This document shows, piece by piece, positions 34,514-46,313 of a stretch of DNA of 64,000 nucleotides (within the stretch, counting starts at the first letter, position 1; the number at the start of each line of letters is the position of its first letter). The stretch comes from Marthasterias glacialis (Eukaryota; Echinodermata; Asteroidea; Forcipulatida; Asteriidae). The notes beneath the pieces were generated by a model. The model was not told the origin of the DNA. It made no database searches and saw only the letters and a list, made by a program, of their open reading frames with translations. The stretch is taken from NCBI GenBank assembly GCA_911728455.2, contig OU452239.1, positions 9,406,328-9,470,327 on the forward strand, written 5' to 3'. A program made the translations under genes and the position numbers.

Positions 34514-34983
34514 TTATTTGAAACAGTGGATGAACTGGGGTCCTTTTCTGAAGAGATCACATTTGCACTTGGCACCCGTATCTGGGTTGATGCACCCTGG
34601 AATAGATAAAAGACAAAACGAAAAAGTGGATCAGGCTGGCTCGGTGGTTTCATTCCCTGCCTCTCACTAGTTGTAATTTGAAGACACAATAAAACCGAGA
34701 ACAACCTCGGTCTCAAAATAAGCGGATCCCTTTCATTTATAAACTCAGTGTAACCGGGTAGACACACGCAAATAAACTACACACACAAAAACATTATCTT
34801 ACTTCTGTAGCGCATGCCACTCCCTCTCTTGGCAAAGTACTCCTCGTCAAAAAGACCGACTTCTCTTCTCTCTCGATCAACGTTGGTGGCGGGCTTCGTT
34901 TCTTGTTCTTCAAACGTCACACAATTGACTGTGACAATGGCGAACATGACAACAGACAGAACAAAAACCATCCGGAAATCCAT
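34514..34983 (-). CDS. Gene B: secreted four-cysteine basic peptide precursor
   Basis: Two exons join: 34983-34803 and 34596-34514, giving 87 residues. The acceptor CCTCTAG lies nine bases before the ATG. Exon 2 encodes a signal peptide (MVFVLSVVMFAIVTV), an acidic propeptide with a furin-like RERR at 37-40 and a KR at 52-53, then GSGMRYR. The donor AGAA|GTAAGA is in phase 1, as in gene A. Intron 2 is only 206 bases. The acceptor is CTATTCCAG. Exon 3 completes Arg and reads CINPDTGAKCKCD, then eleven-residue spacing to the fourth Cys and F-K-stop. The mature peptide (54-87) is 34 residues, net charge about +6. Relative to gene A it shares G-x-G, Y, the R-C-I start, T-G and C-x-C-D. A donor G|GTCAGT sits one base after the stop, suggesting a non-coding exon 4. 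Function is unknown; the layout suits a defence or signalling peptide. Confidence 0.83.
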
Positions 34984-35844
34984 ATTGCTTATCTAGAGGT
35001 AATAATTAAAAAATGATATTAATAATAATAATAATGAAAAATTAAAAACGCTTGAAAAGACACGGACAATGTGCTAGGTAAGAAAATAAAGAGAACAATA
35101 CGAACATTTGTATGTAGAGTGGGTATTTACCCTGAGAATGATGGTAAGTGATCTTTTGCTGTGGTGATAATAAGGTGACTTCCATGGCAAATCGTTAGAC
35201 CCACGTACCGATGACGTCACAGTTTGCTGACGTGCGCTTTTCTTACGGGATTCAGGTACCGGAGACTCGAAGCTCCATAGAAAAGCGCACGTGTAAACAC
35301 AGCGTGACGTCATCAGTGCTTAGGTCTGTTAACTTTTATATGGATGATTTCCACGACTGGGGAATTTTTTTTTTTCGAATTTGCTATTTATATAATTATA
35401 TAAGCACATCCCAGAGAATCGTTCAGAGAACTAGAATTTCTGAATCTCCATCAGACTTGGAGAGTGACCTGAAGCTATAAAATTACATTAGAGGTGCGTT
35501 TAACTTTTGAGTGCGATTTATGTTTCCAACAACTAAAAACCCATTTCCCTTACCGCCCAACCTGTCTAGAAGAGCCCAGGAAAACCAATCGACCCGGTGA
35601 ATCAAGGACTTTATCCACTTTGAAGACTAAAAGAAAAAATTCGCAAGTTCCTCATTGGTTTTGTTCCCATGAACCGATCACGTGCTCGGTTTGATCAAAC
35701 AACCTTTTGATCCCTTTTTCGAACGGCCCACGGTGTCATCGATATTTAACCGATAACAACATTCACGTTCCATTAATTTCTGAGAATAACCTCAAAGAAA
35801 AATATAAATATAACATTATAGCTCCAGCTTAACATTGGTAAGAG

Positions 35845-36150
35845 TCTGTAAATGCTTCCATTCTTTGCACAAATCGAGATAATGTAATACATCCTACCTG
35901 TGAAAACTTCAGCTCGTTTCGTTGTTTCATTTGCGAGAAAACGGTTTAAAAAAATGCATTTGGCATATGCATTCTGAGGCAGAGTTTTTGTCTCACATGA
36001 GACGTAAATTAATTTTGGATCTTATTTTATTTTTCATTTAAAAACGATAGCACCTCAGGCAGAAGAATTTCAAGGAAAGTTTTCTATTATCATTATCTTT
36101 AAACCATCCCACGTAAATCTGTGAACGTTTATGTTTTTCTTTCTTACCAA
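35845..36150. repeat. Dispersed repeat inside gene B intron 1
   Basis: The phrases CTTCCATTCTTTGCA, GCGAGAAAACG and GGCAGAGTTTTTGTCTC match 12590-12725. A looser relative with the phrase CACATTCTGAGAAGCG lies near 54060. Confidence 0.45.
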
Positions 36151-36911
36151 TGTTGAGCTGGGGCTTCAACGGGAAATGAAATGACACCATTTGCAGACAT
36201 GAACAAATGTACGAAACAATAACTTACTCCACTGAAAGTAGAAATCTTCCCAAGTATCAAGTAAACTCGTTTCGCCAGGTGTTATTTCATTTTAAAGAAA
36301 ACTCCACTTTTGTTCAATTTTGAAGTGACGTTCAGCCGGCCATCGTTTGCACATCAAACGGGTTTCGTTTGAATACGGATTCTTCATCTGCGTGGAAATA
36401 ACCGCTCCAAATTTTCGCAGATGAAGTTTTTTATCTCAAAAACGCCACCAACTTTTGGAAAGAACTATTCATAAAATCAGTTCTATGATACATTATCTAA
36501 AATTATATTGCATCGAAACAAACGTAACTAAAAACGTAAAACCAAATACTAATGATGTCATTTCCCTCATTAAAGACTCGAAGACTTAGATTTAAATTTG
36601 AAAAAGCTATTTGTATAGATTCGATAAAGTTACAAGATAAATATAACTGCTTACAATGATGTTGACTTAAAAAAGAGTTTATCTCACTTTTGATACAGAA
36701 ATAACCAAATCTAACATAATAGTAACAAATGAACAAAATGATAACTAATAATAATAAGACTCTACGGATGAACGGGATGTAGCCCGACTGGAGGAGAAGT
36801 CGGCATAAATGAAAATGACATCTTTATTTTGCGTGCCTTAGATATCGCGAAAAAGATCACAATAATATCAACATATCGCGGTAGTGAACATTTCAAGACA
36901 CTGACACTTAC

Positions 36912-36962
36912 CTGAGTTTGTTTCGAAGTTGACTCAAGGTGTTTTCTCCAGAGATACAATGT
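36912..36962 (-). other. Gene B predicted non-coding exon 1
   Basis: The donor CTCAG|GTAAGTG (exon end 36912) is near-ideal and lies 80 bases after a TATA box at 36992. The start near 36962 is estimated. Intron 1 would be 1919 bases to the acceptor before 34992. Confidence 0.6.
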
Positions 36963-36986
36963 GAGGACTTGTCGGAAATGAAGATG

Positions 36987-36992
36987 TTTATA
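36987..36992 (-). promoter_or_regulatory. Gene B TATA box
   Basis: TATAAA on the minus strand within GCTTATAAACATC, about 30 bases before the estimated transcription start. No CCAAT box is evident nearby. Confidence 0.55.
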
Positions 36993-37311
36993 AGCTGTCA
37001 GTGTGGGGATGCATGGCTAGTGATGCCTGGCAACGCGTGGGGAGATTGCTCTCCAGATCTCTTCCGGCATCTCGTTCGAATTTGCCCCATCAGTAGTAAC
37101 AATTAATGAATTACTTGTAATAAAATCAACTTGAATGTTTTTACTGTTTCGTTTCCATGTTTGGAGCGGTGGTTAATGTCGTAGCGAATCGAGTCAAAAT
37201 GAATGGGTGTGATTTGATATTTTCGCAAACAGGTTTGTGTACAAGCAACGATGCACCAAGCTACGGAGCCCCACAAAGAGACAAGATGAAAACAAAATAA
37301 TGAACACCTTC

Positions 37312-37457
37312 AACAATTTAAGTTCTTCGTTTATTTATTTGTTTATTTTTTTCATGCGCTCGAAATCATTTCGTGCGCTGGAATTTATGTCGAGCGCACG
37401 AACTAACTTATTTTGAGTGCATGATTTCGTGAGCACAAAATGAAGAACTCAAATTAT
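37312..37457. repeat. Foldback repeat with CAATTTAAGTTCTTCGTTT ends
   Basis: AATTTAAGTTCTTCGTTTAT at the left is inverted at the right as AATGAAGAACTCAAATT. Inside, GCGCTCGAAATCATTTCGTG and similar GAGCGCACGA words alternate in orientation. Non-coding. Confidence 0.55.
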
Positions 37458-37715
37458 TTCTGTGTTCATACATTTATTTCCATCATTGCACCTCTTTAGG
37501 GGCTCCATACCAAGCAGAAACCTTTTCGAAAATAGATTTTGTTTTCCTTTTATTATTTTTTCTTTTAAGAATGCTTGAATTTCCATACCGCTTCTTTTCA
37601 AAAAGAAAACAATCTAATCAATATGTTCACATTTTCTTTGATGGTGTAAGAAAGCCAATTTGCCGAATGGCATAATTATTTTCCTCTCCGTTGAACACCG
37701 AACCGCATGTAAGAA

Positions 37716-38053
37716 GCGCCGTAACTAGGGTGAAATTTTAGGGGGCACAAGGTTGGGGGCACCATTTTTCCTAGGGGGAACTTTTCGCCAACTGTAGTTT
37801 CCGTTCCTAAACAAGCCCCTTTTCAGCGCTCTTCTGACGTGTTGAGGTAAAATAAAATACATTCTGCGAGTAAAAAATGAAAACTATGAAATTACTACGT
37901 CAAAGCTCGTAAAATTTAACATTTTATTCTGGTAATTTTTAATCTAAAAAGTTCAATGGGGGGGGGGGGGGTCACCCAGGAGGCATAGACATCAGTTGGG
38001 GGAGCACGTGCTCCCCAGTGCCCCCCCCCCCCCTCTTAGTTACGCCACTGCCT
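37716..38053. repeat. Dispersed repeat with GTAACTA ends and C/G runs
   Basis: The left CGTAACTAGGGTGAAATTT and the right TCTTAGTTACGCCACTG are loose inverted ends bracketing G and C homopolymers. It is the same family as 25495-25740. No coding capacity. Confidence 0.55.
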
Positions 38054-38365
38054 GTAAGAAAGACCAGCACTGATCGTGCTATCTCATTGTCTTGGTGTAA
38101 ACCCCTAACAATTTTAGCAAATTTAAAAAGAGGAATACAAAAATGATTTTAAGCCTGAATTAAGTCTGGACGCGCGCTTTGTTCTAAGTGACTTTCTTGT
38201 TCACTTGCCGACTGAGGCTGAAGTCCCCCCTCCCGGTTGATAGACAGCGATTTGCACAGCTCCACTAAGATGAGCGAAACACAGTGTTCGAAACGTCGAA
38301 ACTTACATCTCCTCTTGTTCTTATCATAATCAACACATCTTTCCAGAAGATTCAATTCAACTCAA

Positions 38366-38522
38366 TTCAATGGGGGACTGTTGAAGACACTAGGTGGCAG
38401 CAGACTTACCAGTCAAATCCATTGTTCTCGGAAATTTGGGCATGCTCAGAACTACGCAAAACAATGGAAACTTACCCGGTAAGTCTGCTGCCACCTATAG
38501 CGTTCCAAAGTCCCCCATTGAA
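38366..38522. mobile_element. MITE family 2, best-preserved copy
   Basis: TTCAATGGGGGAC / GTCCCCCATTGAA form the ends, and AGGTGGCAGCAGACTTACC / GGTAAGTCTGCTGCCACCT form the inner arms. Related copies are at 33405-33545 and 42985-43130. Non-coding. Confidence 0.8.
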
Positions 38523-39117
38523 CTTGATTTATTCTAGAATAGAAGCACAACTGGTCTGTAGTCCGAAAACTAAATAAATCAAGTTTTACTTAGTAAAAAG
38601 AGTTACACTAAAAAATGACAGGTTTAAGAACATTGGTGGATCCAGCATATTTTCTTTTCTTTTTTGCACGGGGGTAAAGGGGCATAAATATTTGTAGGGA
38701 GAAAATTTATTTGATGTTATTTTGTCTAAAAATGCCTGATTATAGCAAATTTCAAGGTGTCCATAGACTGACAGGGGGAGCCAGCGGGGGCTTAAGATGT
38801 TCCACGGGGAGCAGGGTCTACTTGCTTTCCCCAACCCCCTCCCCTCCTCTTCTCTGGGAACGAAGAACTATCACAAAACATTTTTTTAGATCTCTGAATA
38901 CTTCGACGGGTATTATTTCTGACAAAGCTTTAAACCAAAGAAAGTAAAACAATCGGTCAATTTTTTTTTATCATTCTGGTCTCTTAGAACTATGATTTGT
39001 AGGTATATTGCCTGAAAACTGAACATGCATGTAAAAAAAATAAGTTTTTCCTAAAAAAGTTTAAATCCACCATTTAAAAGGCAGTATATAAATACGTGAT
39101 TTGTTCATTTTCAGTTT

Positions 39118-39720
39118 TTAACTTAACAAACAAATAGTCGCTAACCTTTGCGGGGTGAAATGTCATTTTGATTTTATACTCTTTTAGAACGAAATTGTAA
39201 ACATGACGTCATTGGATAAGCACAACCGGCGATGGACTGTACATTCCAAAGAGGAATTTTTGCCTCGGTCAAGATAAAAAAATTCAATACCGTTTAGATT
39301 GCATTTCATCGAAATTCAGGAATGAACTCAACATGTCCTGCATACAAAAATGTACAGACCCATTGAAATATGACGTCATTGGATGTTTTTGTAATTTGAC
39401 AAAATTCGCCCTGGAAGGGTGTCAAATCCCATGGGATCTTACACCCGTTTTAACGTGCACTGCAAAAACTGGGGTGTTAAATTGATTCCCTCGGTATCTA
39501 TATGTGACAACACCAACATGGTGTCAGTTATCCCCGTTGCTTCATCGTTGGTAAAATTAACACCGTGTTGGTGTTGTCACATTATAGATACCAAGAGAAT
39601 CAAATTAACGCCCCAGTTTTTACAGTGTGAGGTTAGAGACTTGTGAGAATTGTTCCCGCTTCATGAGGACTTTCTCTTGGAAAATGAGTGCATCACAAAA
39701 CAGAATCTGACATCGGAGCC
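39118..39720. repeat. Dispersed repeat interrupted by a MITE
   Basis: The text around ATGACGTCATTGGATAAG, TGTACATT, TCATCGAAATTCAGGAATGA and TATGACGTCATTGG matches a diverged copy at 57405-57810. In that copy the sequence corresponding to both sides of the MITE is continuous, so 39458-39627 is a nested insertion. Confidence 0.65.
39458..39627. mobile_element. MITE family 3 (CACTGCAAAAAC ends), copy 1
   Basis: CACTGCAAAAACTGGGGTGT at the left and CCCCAGTTTTTACAGTG at the right are inverted ends. The inner GTGACAACACCAACATGGTG and ACACCGTGTTGGTGTTGTCA also pair, giving an almost complete hairpin. Copy 2 is at 48089-48261. It sits inside an older repeat. Confidence 0.85.
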
Positions 39721-41140
39721 CCTCTTTTAAAGGTAAAATACAGGATTGGTAAAGCTGATAGTGCTGTGTTCTTTACTTTGTGTGATTCCATATATTCATG
39801 AACAAAACAAACCTGTGAAAATTTGGGCTCAACCCGTCATCCGAGTCCGGAGAAAACAGTGAAAAACCGTGCACACATTTCAGCATTAACAGCATTGACC
39901 TTAATTAAAAATTGCACAACCGAAATTAAAATCGGGGTCTTCAAATTCTATTTTCTCGACTTTGACAGCCTTTCAGACAGAAATATTTCTATGGAAGATT
40001 GGTACTGGTATGAACTATAAAATCAGTAAGATTTTAGACTGATAAAAACAAACGTGATGAAAACTGGTCCTGTATTCATTCAACTATCAAGTAGAACATT
40101 CTATTGAGTCTCACATGACGCACTCAGTAAAGTGTAAAGCCTCATGTTCTTTCCCCTGACCAAATCACAATAATACACACAACATCTAATTTGTTTACAC
40201 CATTCATACCCTCCTATCTATAGAATATGCTATTATTATATCTAATTTTATTGCCCGCTGTCACATCCAATTTTCTTTATTACTGTCAGCCTCACATTAC
40301 CTCGCCCGCTTAATAACTGCTAACGTGCAATTAGAAACTGGAAACCATCTTCATGACAGCAGCCGGAAATCAAATTAAAAGATTTTTTTTCCTTCTTCTT
40401 CATTTTCATCACACAGACAGCTGTGATTTACGCTGAATGTGTAGAACTGATTTGATATCGAGAAAAGACCCCGAGATTAAACTGCGGCAAGTTCATTGAT
40501 GCACTAATGATTTTTGCAGTTGAGATGTTCTGATGATGTTGTCTTGTTTACGACAAGAGGGCACTGATACTACACTCATATAGAGAACATATTGGTTCAG
40601 ATTAAAAAAAAAATTTTGCTTAGCGGAAATGACATGACTTGTTATTTTGGCTGTCAACGAGTTTTTGCACAGCAAAAATGATCGTCTTGTGTGCTAAGTA
40701 AAAACTGTGTTGTTTGTGCTAAGTATTGACTTATGTACATGGCCCCATTCCATAGTGCTGTTTAAGCAAAGAAAGAAACTAAGAACAAAACACCCATTCT
40801 TTTTAACACTTATTGTGGGGACTCCCTATTGTTGTTCTATTATTCCCTTTTCTAAACAATCCCTTTGTGGGGACAGGGTTTGACCCTAAAAAAATAACGC
40901 TGTGGGGACTTTTGTCCACACAACGTTGTGTGTTCGCCTCCAATATTGCCGACCATTAAAGGCAACTGTCCGATCAATTTACATGTATAATGTGTCGCAA
41001 ATCACATGGTAGTTTTTTTTGTTTTTTTTGTTTTTTTTAATCTCTCTCCTTTGTTCGTCGGGTAGTAAGTTGTCAGCGAAACTTTCTGCTTCCAAGCAGC
41101 CTGGTGAAAATTGGGCACGGGACGTTCAGAGGTGGATCCA
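39721..41140. other. Non-coding stretch
   Basis: No gene or RNA is supported; AT-rich with scattered old repeat text. Confidence 0.35.
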
Positions 41141-41365
41141 CCGGGTGGCATACTATCCTCGTGTGCCGTATTTAAGTTCTATATCGTTTACAAAACATGG
41201 GTTCGAATCCAACCCCGGCAGGTCATGTTTGTTTCGAATAATTGTTGTACTCTTCATACAGGACGTTATTATAATAGTAATATTATGATAATAATAATAA
41301 TAATAATAATAAATAATAATAATAATAATAATAACAACAATAATAATATGGCTTTTATTTAGCGA
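41140..41365 (+). mobile_element. tRNA-like SINE head followed by AAT microsatellite
   Basis: CCGGGTGGCATACTATCCTC and ACATGGGTTCGAATCCAACCC are box A-like and box B-like, in plus orientation. A trailer ends in about 60 bases of AAT/ATA repeats (41288-41350), a common SINE tail form. No functional tRNA fold. Confidence 0.5.
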
Positions 41366-42382
41366 TTTGAAAACGAGCAAAATAGGCTATTAACTCATCA
41401 AACGAACATGACAAAAAGAAGTAAAATGCACACAACGTTTAGGAAGTCAAACATCAAACTTGAATGAAAATTTAACGTAAAAATGGCGCCCATAAAAGCA
41501 CCCCTATTATTAAGTTTCTACCCCCCCCCCCCCCATCAAAGAAAAGGAATTATACCAACAAGTATAGCATCATCAAACCCATCACAATGGACACTAAGTA
41601 TTAGTATTGATGGTACCCAGCTAGTACAAAGCTCACCCGACCTTCCCAATAGAAAAAATACACCACTCTTGATGCCTGGCGCCAAAATGAGTGTCAGTAT
41701 ATAGAGGGCGCGCCATGATGTATAAATGAGTCACGTGGTCTAAATTCTGTCTTGGGGTTAACATTTTATTTAATATTATTATTATTATTATTATTATTTT
41801 TTTTTTTAAGCCAGTGTTATGATCTCAAATGATGGATACCAGATTATTAAATGCCTTAATTTTCGTTTCTGAAGTACACAAAAACACAAGCTCACACTGG
41901 AAACATATTATGATAAATGCAGAAAGTTATTTAATCGTAACGCTCTAAATACTAAGTAATGGCAATTACTTAAAGGGAGTGTTTGAATAAAGTCTATCAT
42001 GCAGATAAAGTAAGTCACGTGAGGCTTCTCACGTGTGCATGTGATGTTTCTCTCTGTCATGCATCAGTCTATTTTAGACCGTTCAGTGTAAATTGTTGAC
42101 TATAACCTGAATAACATTTTGCATCTTTGAGTCATGGTGATTTCTATCAAAATGAAAGTAATCTCAATCTGTTGTTTTCCAAATAACATACGAAAAGAAT
42201 AATGTAATTCAACAAGACGTGACACAAGTCTCATGTGGACCAGCAACAACACGCCCATCCCTGAACCAAGTTCCAGTTAAGGTCGTAGCTACAAACAAGA
42301 CACTCTGCACTCGACGTCACACCTCTTTTTCACGATGCCCATTTTATACGGATTCCCAATAGGTCAAAGAAATTCACTACTA

Positions 42383-42511
42383 TGGCCGTGTCCGGGTCAA
42401 GCGACTTCGGCCACGGCTATGGCCGCTGGCTGAAACGGCAACATTGAAGAATAGGAATCCTCGGCGTTCCGGCCGTAGCCACTGCCGAAGCCATTCATTC
42501 GGACACGGCCT
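42383..42511. mobile_element. MITE with GGCCGTGTCCG ends
   Basis: GGCCGTGTCCG at the left and CGGACACGGCC at the right form the ends. Inner GCGACTTCGGCCACGGC and GCCACTGCCGAAGCC pair. GC-rich, non-coding. Confidence 0.7.
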
Positions 42512-42750
42512 ATATATATATTTTTTTAAATGTTTGTTGAAAGTGCAATTTCTGTTCCGGGTGTCTCAATTCAAATTTAATTAATTGCCAATAACGATCT
42601 TTTATTGGACAAAGATTGCTGCAGTTTTTTATTTTACTTATTTATTTTGTATTTTGTATTTTGTATGTATTTAATTTTTTTAACTAAGTGACTTTGTGCA
42701 CAGAGTGGCTGGCTTATATACCATTGCCTTCCCATCTACGCTATAATTTA

Positions 42751-42862
42751 CGGAAGCGTATTGCCGCCATGTGAATAAAAGAAACACAATCTCACTCTTA
42801 TTAGTACCTACACGATAAGTATCGTGTACGTACACGAGAAGTATCGTGTACGTACACGATTA
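42751..42862. repeat. TACGTA palindrome repeat, copy 1
   Basis: After a leader CGGAAGCGTATTGCCGCCAT the sequence carries two copies of TATCGTGTACGTACACGA, a unit that is its own inverted repeat centred on TACGTA. The same leader and palindrome recur at 59181-59357. Confidence 0.75.
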
Positions 42863-42984
42863 TTAGTTTGTCGGCAGTACGTAAAGAAGTACACAACTAA
42901 ACAAGGCAATATATAACGTTTGTAAATATAACAATGTTTTTTTTGTATGGAATGTTCTGCAAATTCAGATTCAAATACAGTTAA

Positions 42985-43130
42985 GTAATGAAGGACTTTG
43001 GGGAAGCTATGTGACAGCTGACTTGTGACATTCTCAGAATTGTGAGCATGCTCAGAAAGACGTTAATAATGGGGGAATACCTGGTAAGTCTGCTGCCACC
43101 TAGTGCCCCAACGTTGTTCCTAGTACATTG
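42985..43130. mobile_element. MITE family 2, partial copy
   Basis: CCTGGTAAGTCTGCTGCCAC at 43080-43099 and the flanking CTAGTGCCCCAACG match the right half of 38366-38522. The left half is decayed (AGCTGACTTGTGACA). Confidence 0.55.
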
Positions 43131-43279
43131 CTCAAGCCCGGTCTATTCCCCAAACTCTTTTTTAATTATAAAAGGAACTTGAATGGACTAAAACTCTGTA
43201 AGTGAAAATACACACACTTTTATTTTATCTAAAAAAAAAGCGTTTCGTTCGTAGTGAATGAAAGCTCGGTTACAAAGGT

Positions 43280-43551
43280 ACGGAAGCCCTTTAGTGCCAC
43301 GTTGCGTTTCTCTTTCATGTGGTAATGTTTCCCTTTCACAGTGGTAGTGTTTCTCTTTAACCGGCATGGTTGCCGCCAGTAAGTGGTGCCAGTTATTAAG
43401 GGGCGGCCAACTATTTAAGTGGCGGTCGCCAGTTATTAAGTGGCAGGTGAAAGTGAAACTCTACCGCCATGTGAAAGGGAAAAAATACCAAGCGAAAGAA
43501 AAACACTTCCACTGTGAAAGAGAAACACAACGTTGCACTAATTGGCTTCCG
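43280..43551. mobile_element. Foldback element with CGGAAGCC ends
   Basis: The left arm contains CACGTTGCGTTTCTCTTTCA and TTCCCTTTCACAGTGGTAG; the right arm holds their inverse (CCACTGTGAAAGAGAAACAC and AACGTTG). The ends are CGGAAGCC and GGCTTCCG. The middle has repeated CCAGTTATTAAG/GGCGGCC words. Non-coding. Confidence 0.7.
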
Positions 43552-44828
43552 CATAAAGGCACTCAGTTGTTTTACGGGGTTATTCTTAGTACAGTTGTCC
43601 GTGTATACATCCTTCGTTCGGGTCAATTTAGCTGTATACAAGACAATAATTGCTACTGAAAGATTCGGTACCAGCGAGAGTTACTGACATCTAGTCGTAA
43701 ACCCAAGCCGTGCCAATGTAACTTGGCGCCGTTATTCTATTCTCCTACCAAGACGATGTCTCATGACTGCTACAAAACGGGTGCCCACGGCCGAAATGCG
43801 ACAGAATAAAAGATTCTTCTTCTTTTTTCCGTGAAAGCAGAAAATCTAGTTTGATTAGTTTCTGCACATTATCAAAGGGTTTCTTCCTTTCTCAAAACGT
43901 ATTTTTAACAAATCGCACCTGCTTGTAAATCAACCCTATAATCCCCTGACAACGTGGCGCTTGTTATTAATAATACTATAATTAATATAATTATGAATGC
44001 AACTGAATTCCCATTCAATCTCGTTGTAGTCTGTAATTGAATAGCTTTGGAGCTGAAGCTATGATTACTTTTTGATAACTTCCCCTGAAGCAATTACGTC
44101 TGGGAACTAGGGGCTATAAATCATGTAGTTGTTAATACTTTTTTGATAGTATAATCATTGTGACTCAGATCCAATTTTCTCTCATTACGATTTATAATCA
44201 GTTGGATATAATTTGCAACTAATGAGAAAAATAGTATTCATGTTTGATAAAAAAAGGGCCCTGAAGTACACAGACGTCAACTCAGCTCCTCGTCTTATCT
44301 GATTGAGCTCTCATTCCCTATTCTGTTGGTAAGTGTAAGGTAATTCCATTGTGAGGCACGCCCACTTCACACAAACTGGCTCCGTCGATTGCCAGATGCC
44401 CCATTGGAACTGCATTGAACTGTTTGTTTTTGACAATTTATGTAAGAACAGCATAACTTCTGGACTTGCCTTCAACGTATGTCCTGCAAAGACTCAAGTT
44501 CTTATCATAAATATCGTTTTTTGTTTTCATAAGAAACGTCTTTGAACGAAGGAATGAGTGTTTTTCGGCAAAATAACACAGCAACGCGTGTCAGTGTTGG
44601 AACCAGAAGTAGCTGCGTAAACTTTGGGCGTGCGGCAGGTGCGCACGCGTGTGACGTCATGACTTACCAACAGATTAGTTCAAAGTGAGAGGATTGTACT
44701 GTTGGTGAAGCTTAGCCCATTCGCCATGGCCGCACCGCGACTTCTCAAAGAGCTATCTACCCGTCTGAGAAAAAAACCGACTTGGAATCTGTGTTTAAAC
44801 TTCTTCCAATATGCATTGTATACAGTCC
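43552..44828. other. Non-coding stretch
   Basis: No gene or recognisable repeat is supported. Confidence 0.35.
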
Positions 44829-45110
44829 GTTAGGGTAAGGGTTAGGGTTACTCTCTTTTAATTAAACAGTTAGATTGAAAATCACTCTTTTCGATTGAGG
44901 CCAGAGACAAATCTTTTGCAGTTTGTCCCTAGTTTCAAACGAATAGACTAAATCTCAATCGAAAATTTTAAGAGCGTAGGGTTAGGGTTAGGGTTAGGGT
45001 TAGGGTTAGGGTTAGGGTTAGGGTTAGGGCTAGGGCTAGGGCTAGGGCTAGGGTTAGGGCTAGGGCTAGGGCTAGGGCTAGGGCTAGGGCTAGGGCTAGG
45101 CTTAGGGTTT
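44829..45110. repeat. Interstitial telomere-like repeats
   Basis: A run from 44977 to about 45036 is TTAGGG-type, then mostly GGGCTA variants to 45108. A small second block of GTTAGGGTAAGGGTTAGGG is at 44829-44850. Between the two blocks CTCTTTTCGATTGAG and CTCAATCGAAAATTTTAAGAG are inverted. TTAGGG is the common metazoan telomere unit; here it lies inside unique-looking sequence. Confidence 0.9.
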
Positions 45111-46290
45111 CTTTGTTGGTCTATATTAATGTTTTCCTTTAAAGAAGAGTATTATTTTTCTACCTTCTTAGTATATAACATAACTGCTCGATACTGTTAT
45201 TGATTTATATATATATATAATTTTACTTAACTGTGCATTACTTAATTTCCATGAATGGGTTTATTATTTGTAAGGAATGTAAAAATCACAATAACACGAG
45301 TATAAAAATCATTTGTGGTTTTTTTTTTTTTACAATGCGGCACACATGGCTGTTGTGTTCCTTAAGATTTAACAAGATAAAGACTTGATCATAGGATAAT
45401 TGTTCATTTGCTCAAAATATAAACAGGGATTCCTTAACTTTTGGAAGTCTATCTGAGACTCGGAAAATATACCGGATATCCTCTCTTGTTTCTGATCATC
45501 CTCTAGAAACTGTAGATCTGTGAAAAATAAAGCACAAAACATATAATTTCATAAAATGTGTTTTCTCGAAAATGTTACATGTAATGAAATTTTCGTGGGG
45601 TGCACTCTAATTAACCTTTCGGGTCAGAATCAACCCATACAGATCCCAGGTCCGGCAGGACCAGAAGCATATAAAACAATTATGGGTCATGATCCAAAAT
45701 CCTGTCAATAGGCCTATTCTTTTTTTAAAGGGACACATTACCTTCAAATCTTTTCTTGCTTCTTGTCCATTTTAAGAGAGTATTACTCGTGAAAGAAAAA
45801 CACATACAGTGTGTTGTAAGTAGTGACTGAAAAAACATAAATCTGCCTGTCGGAAATACAACCATATGAACCACACTCTGAATTAGAAACATACGGTCCA
45901 CCATTTTGGGAAAGTCAAAAAATGGCGGACCGTGTTCTGTCACTAAATATTTAAACAAAAAAAGCACGAAATTTCAAGGTATATTAATATGTGAGTCATT
46001 ATATTCTACTTTTAAAATATCTTTCCGGCCATTATTCATTGCATAACAAACGCTTTTTGTGGCCCAAAAAGCGCCCAATCTGAAAGCAACTTGTCCCTTT
46101 TAATAATTGTTAGGTTCCTGGTCATTTTAATACGGATTCTGTGTCATCCATACTGAACTATGGGTTCTGTCCCAGTGGGACTCGGAATCAGTTTTAATTC
46201 GGACCCGGAACGCTTCGGAGTGCCACACTATACCACCAATCTGTTTACACACAAGCACATTAGTTTTTAACGTGTTCCGGATGTAGGTAT
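45111..46290. other. Non-coding stretch
   Basis: No gene is supported. The sequence at 45725-46100 has scattered similarity to other dispersed non-coding repeats. A possible 3' UTR exon of gene C would fall here but cannot be placed. Confidence 0.35.
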
Positions 46291-46313
46291 ACCTGATGTT
46301 AAAGGTGGAACTT

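Noticed and set aside
39419-39646. 75-residue plus-strand frame
   Set aside because: It runs through both arms of a MITE hairpin, so the protein reading is an artefact.
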